Assembly: GCF_000482465.1 (NCBI RefSeq)
Contig: NZ_KI519424.1
Span: forward strand, 91,201-155,200
Reading direction: 5' to 3'
Length of the DNA stretch: 64,000 bases
Origin: Runella limosa DSM 17973
Lineage (GTDB): Bacteria; Bacteroidota; Bacteroidia; Cytophagales; Spirosomataceae
Under the pieces are notes generated by a model. That model was not told where the DNA came from. It worked only from the letters and a program-made list of their open reading frames with translations, and did no database searches. Shown here piece after piece: positions 63,517-64,000 of the stretch (within the stretch, counting starts at the first letter, position 1; every line of letters starts with the position of its first letter). The translations under genes and the position numbers were made by a program.

Positions 63517-64000
63517 TTAAAAACCTAGATTTACCGATAAGGCATACACGCGTTGCGACGGGTAGTCGTAGTTGTTGTTACTTCCCGTTTCGGGGTCAAG
63601 TCCGTATTGCTTTATCTTCGAAAACGTGAGTAAGTTGGTCGCGCTCAACGTCACTCTCAGGTCTGAAATGAATTTTAGGTCTTTGGAAAGATAATTTTTA
63701 AAGTTGTAGCCTACCTGCAAGGCTTTCAAGCGCAAGTAACCCGCGTTTATCACCCAAAAATCGGACGTAACGGCATTGTGGCCACCGTTGACGGCTGCGC
63801 CCGAAATCAAGCGCGGGAATTGCGAATTGCCTGCTCCTGGCTCCCAGTGGTTTTTGGTTTGAAACTCGTAGCGGATATTGGTTGAATAATTACTCTGGAT
63901 GACGTCACCTAAATAAATACTTCGCTTACCGCTGCCTTGCCAAAGCATGTTCATAAACCAGCCTCCGTACGTTAAATCAGCCGTAAAACCGTACGTTACC
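63517..64000 (-). CDS. SusC/RagA TonB-dependent transporter, C-terminal part
   Basis: The reading frame is open through the end of the window, so only the last 161 residues are seen. They match the end of a SusC beta-barrel: GGWFMNMLWQGSGKRSIYLGD, LRLKALQVGYNFKN, LRVTLSATNLLTF, GLDPETGSNNNYDYPSQRVY and a final ALSVNLGF strand. With SusD just downstream, this is the outer-membrane transporter of the PUL. The N-terminus and plug domain lie beyond 64000. Confidence 0.93.
   Translation of the reverse strand, partial: VTYGFTADLTYGGWFMNMLWQGSGKRSIYLGDVIQSNYSTNIRYEFQTKNHWEPGAGNSQFPRLISGAAVNGGHNAVTSDFWVINAGYLRLKALQVGYNFKNYLSKDLKFISDLRVTLSATNLLTFSKIKQYGLDPETGSNNNYDYPSQRVYALSVNLGF

Noticed and set aside
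1-64000. Shine-Dalgarno sites
   Set aside because: No consistent purine-rich motif precedes the start codons, as expected for Bacteroidota, so none was annotated.

Overview
The window looks like a chromosomal segment of an environmental Bacteroidota bacterium of the order Cytophagales. Runella or a near relative is my best guess, from gene content only. The pointers are a SusC/SusD glycan-uptake locus, a PD40/OmpA protein of the PorE type, the gene order HU / TPR protein / 29-residue mS38-like protein / RNase G, divergent mutY-ssb, start codons without Shine-Dalgarno sequences, several TTG or GTG starts, and two matches to the Bacteroidota -7 promoter element TAnnTTTG. No rRNA, CRISPR array, transposase or phage gene was seen.

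Layout. 1-300: a tRNA-Thr(TGT) gene and, just upstream of it on the same strand, a damaged tRNA-Thr copy carrying two insertions. 0.3-30 kb: mostly housekeeping genes in short divergent or convergent units (DUF349 protein, pdxH, a NYN nuclease fused to a cold-shock domain, a cellobiose-2-epimerase-like protein, tilS, the PorE-like envelope protein, folA, a GT39 glycosyltransferase, glutaryl-CoA dehydrogenase, a GroES-like protein, a PlsC acyltransferase, queA, the rng cluster, mutY-ssb, msrB, and an SDR / sugar MFS / GHMP kinase group). 30-33 kb: a large secreted protein joining a complete type-1 copper site to a PVC-type dehydrogenase beta-propeller and HEAT-like repeats.

33.4-43.9 kb holds the most striking system: six tightly packed, partly overlapping plus-strand genes encoding a SWIM zinc-finger protein, a DUF5691 protein, a MoxR-type AAA+ ATPase, a DUF5682 protein, a HEAT/DUF4132 protein and a VWA (CoxE-like) protein. 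They correspond to the uncharacterised E. coli yehQ/yehL/yehM/yehI/yehP group plus DUF5691. The likely core is an ATPase with a metal-dependent adhesion-site adaptor. The DUF5682 protein carries paired GxxH motifs that resemble TIKI/EreA-type metal hydrolases, which I offer only as a hypothesis.

44-50.6 kb: an FG-GAP repeat protein, a newly noted 51-residue single-span membrane protein, a CPBP protease, a debranching-enzyme-like glycosidase lipoprotein and a PQQ-type sugar dehydrogenase. 50.6-64 kb: a minus-strand polysaccharide utilisation locus, read in transcription order as SusC (cut by the window edge), SusD, a small surface lipoprotein, a GH101-like protein, a beta-helix gene remnant, a GH110 alpha-1,3-galactosidase, a DUF6067/GH123-like protein, a GH95 enzyme and an AGE-family epimerase. 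The enzyme set points to a glycan with alpha-galactose and alpha-fucose (or alpha-L-galactose) and possibly O-linked GalNAc.

Short near-perfect palindromes of two related sequence types sit between genes across the second half of the window and look like a dispersed repeat family. Gene calls rest on recognised motifs and on start-site inspection; no database search was run.
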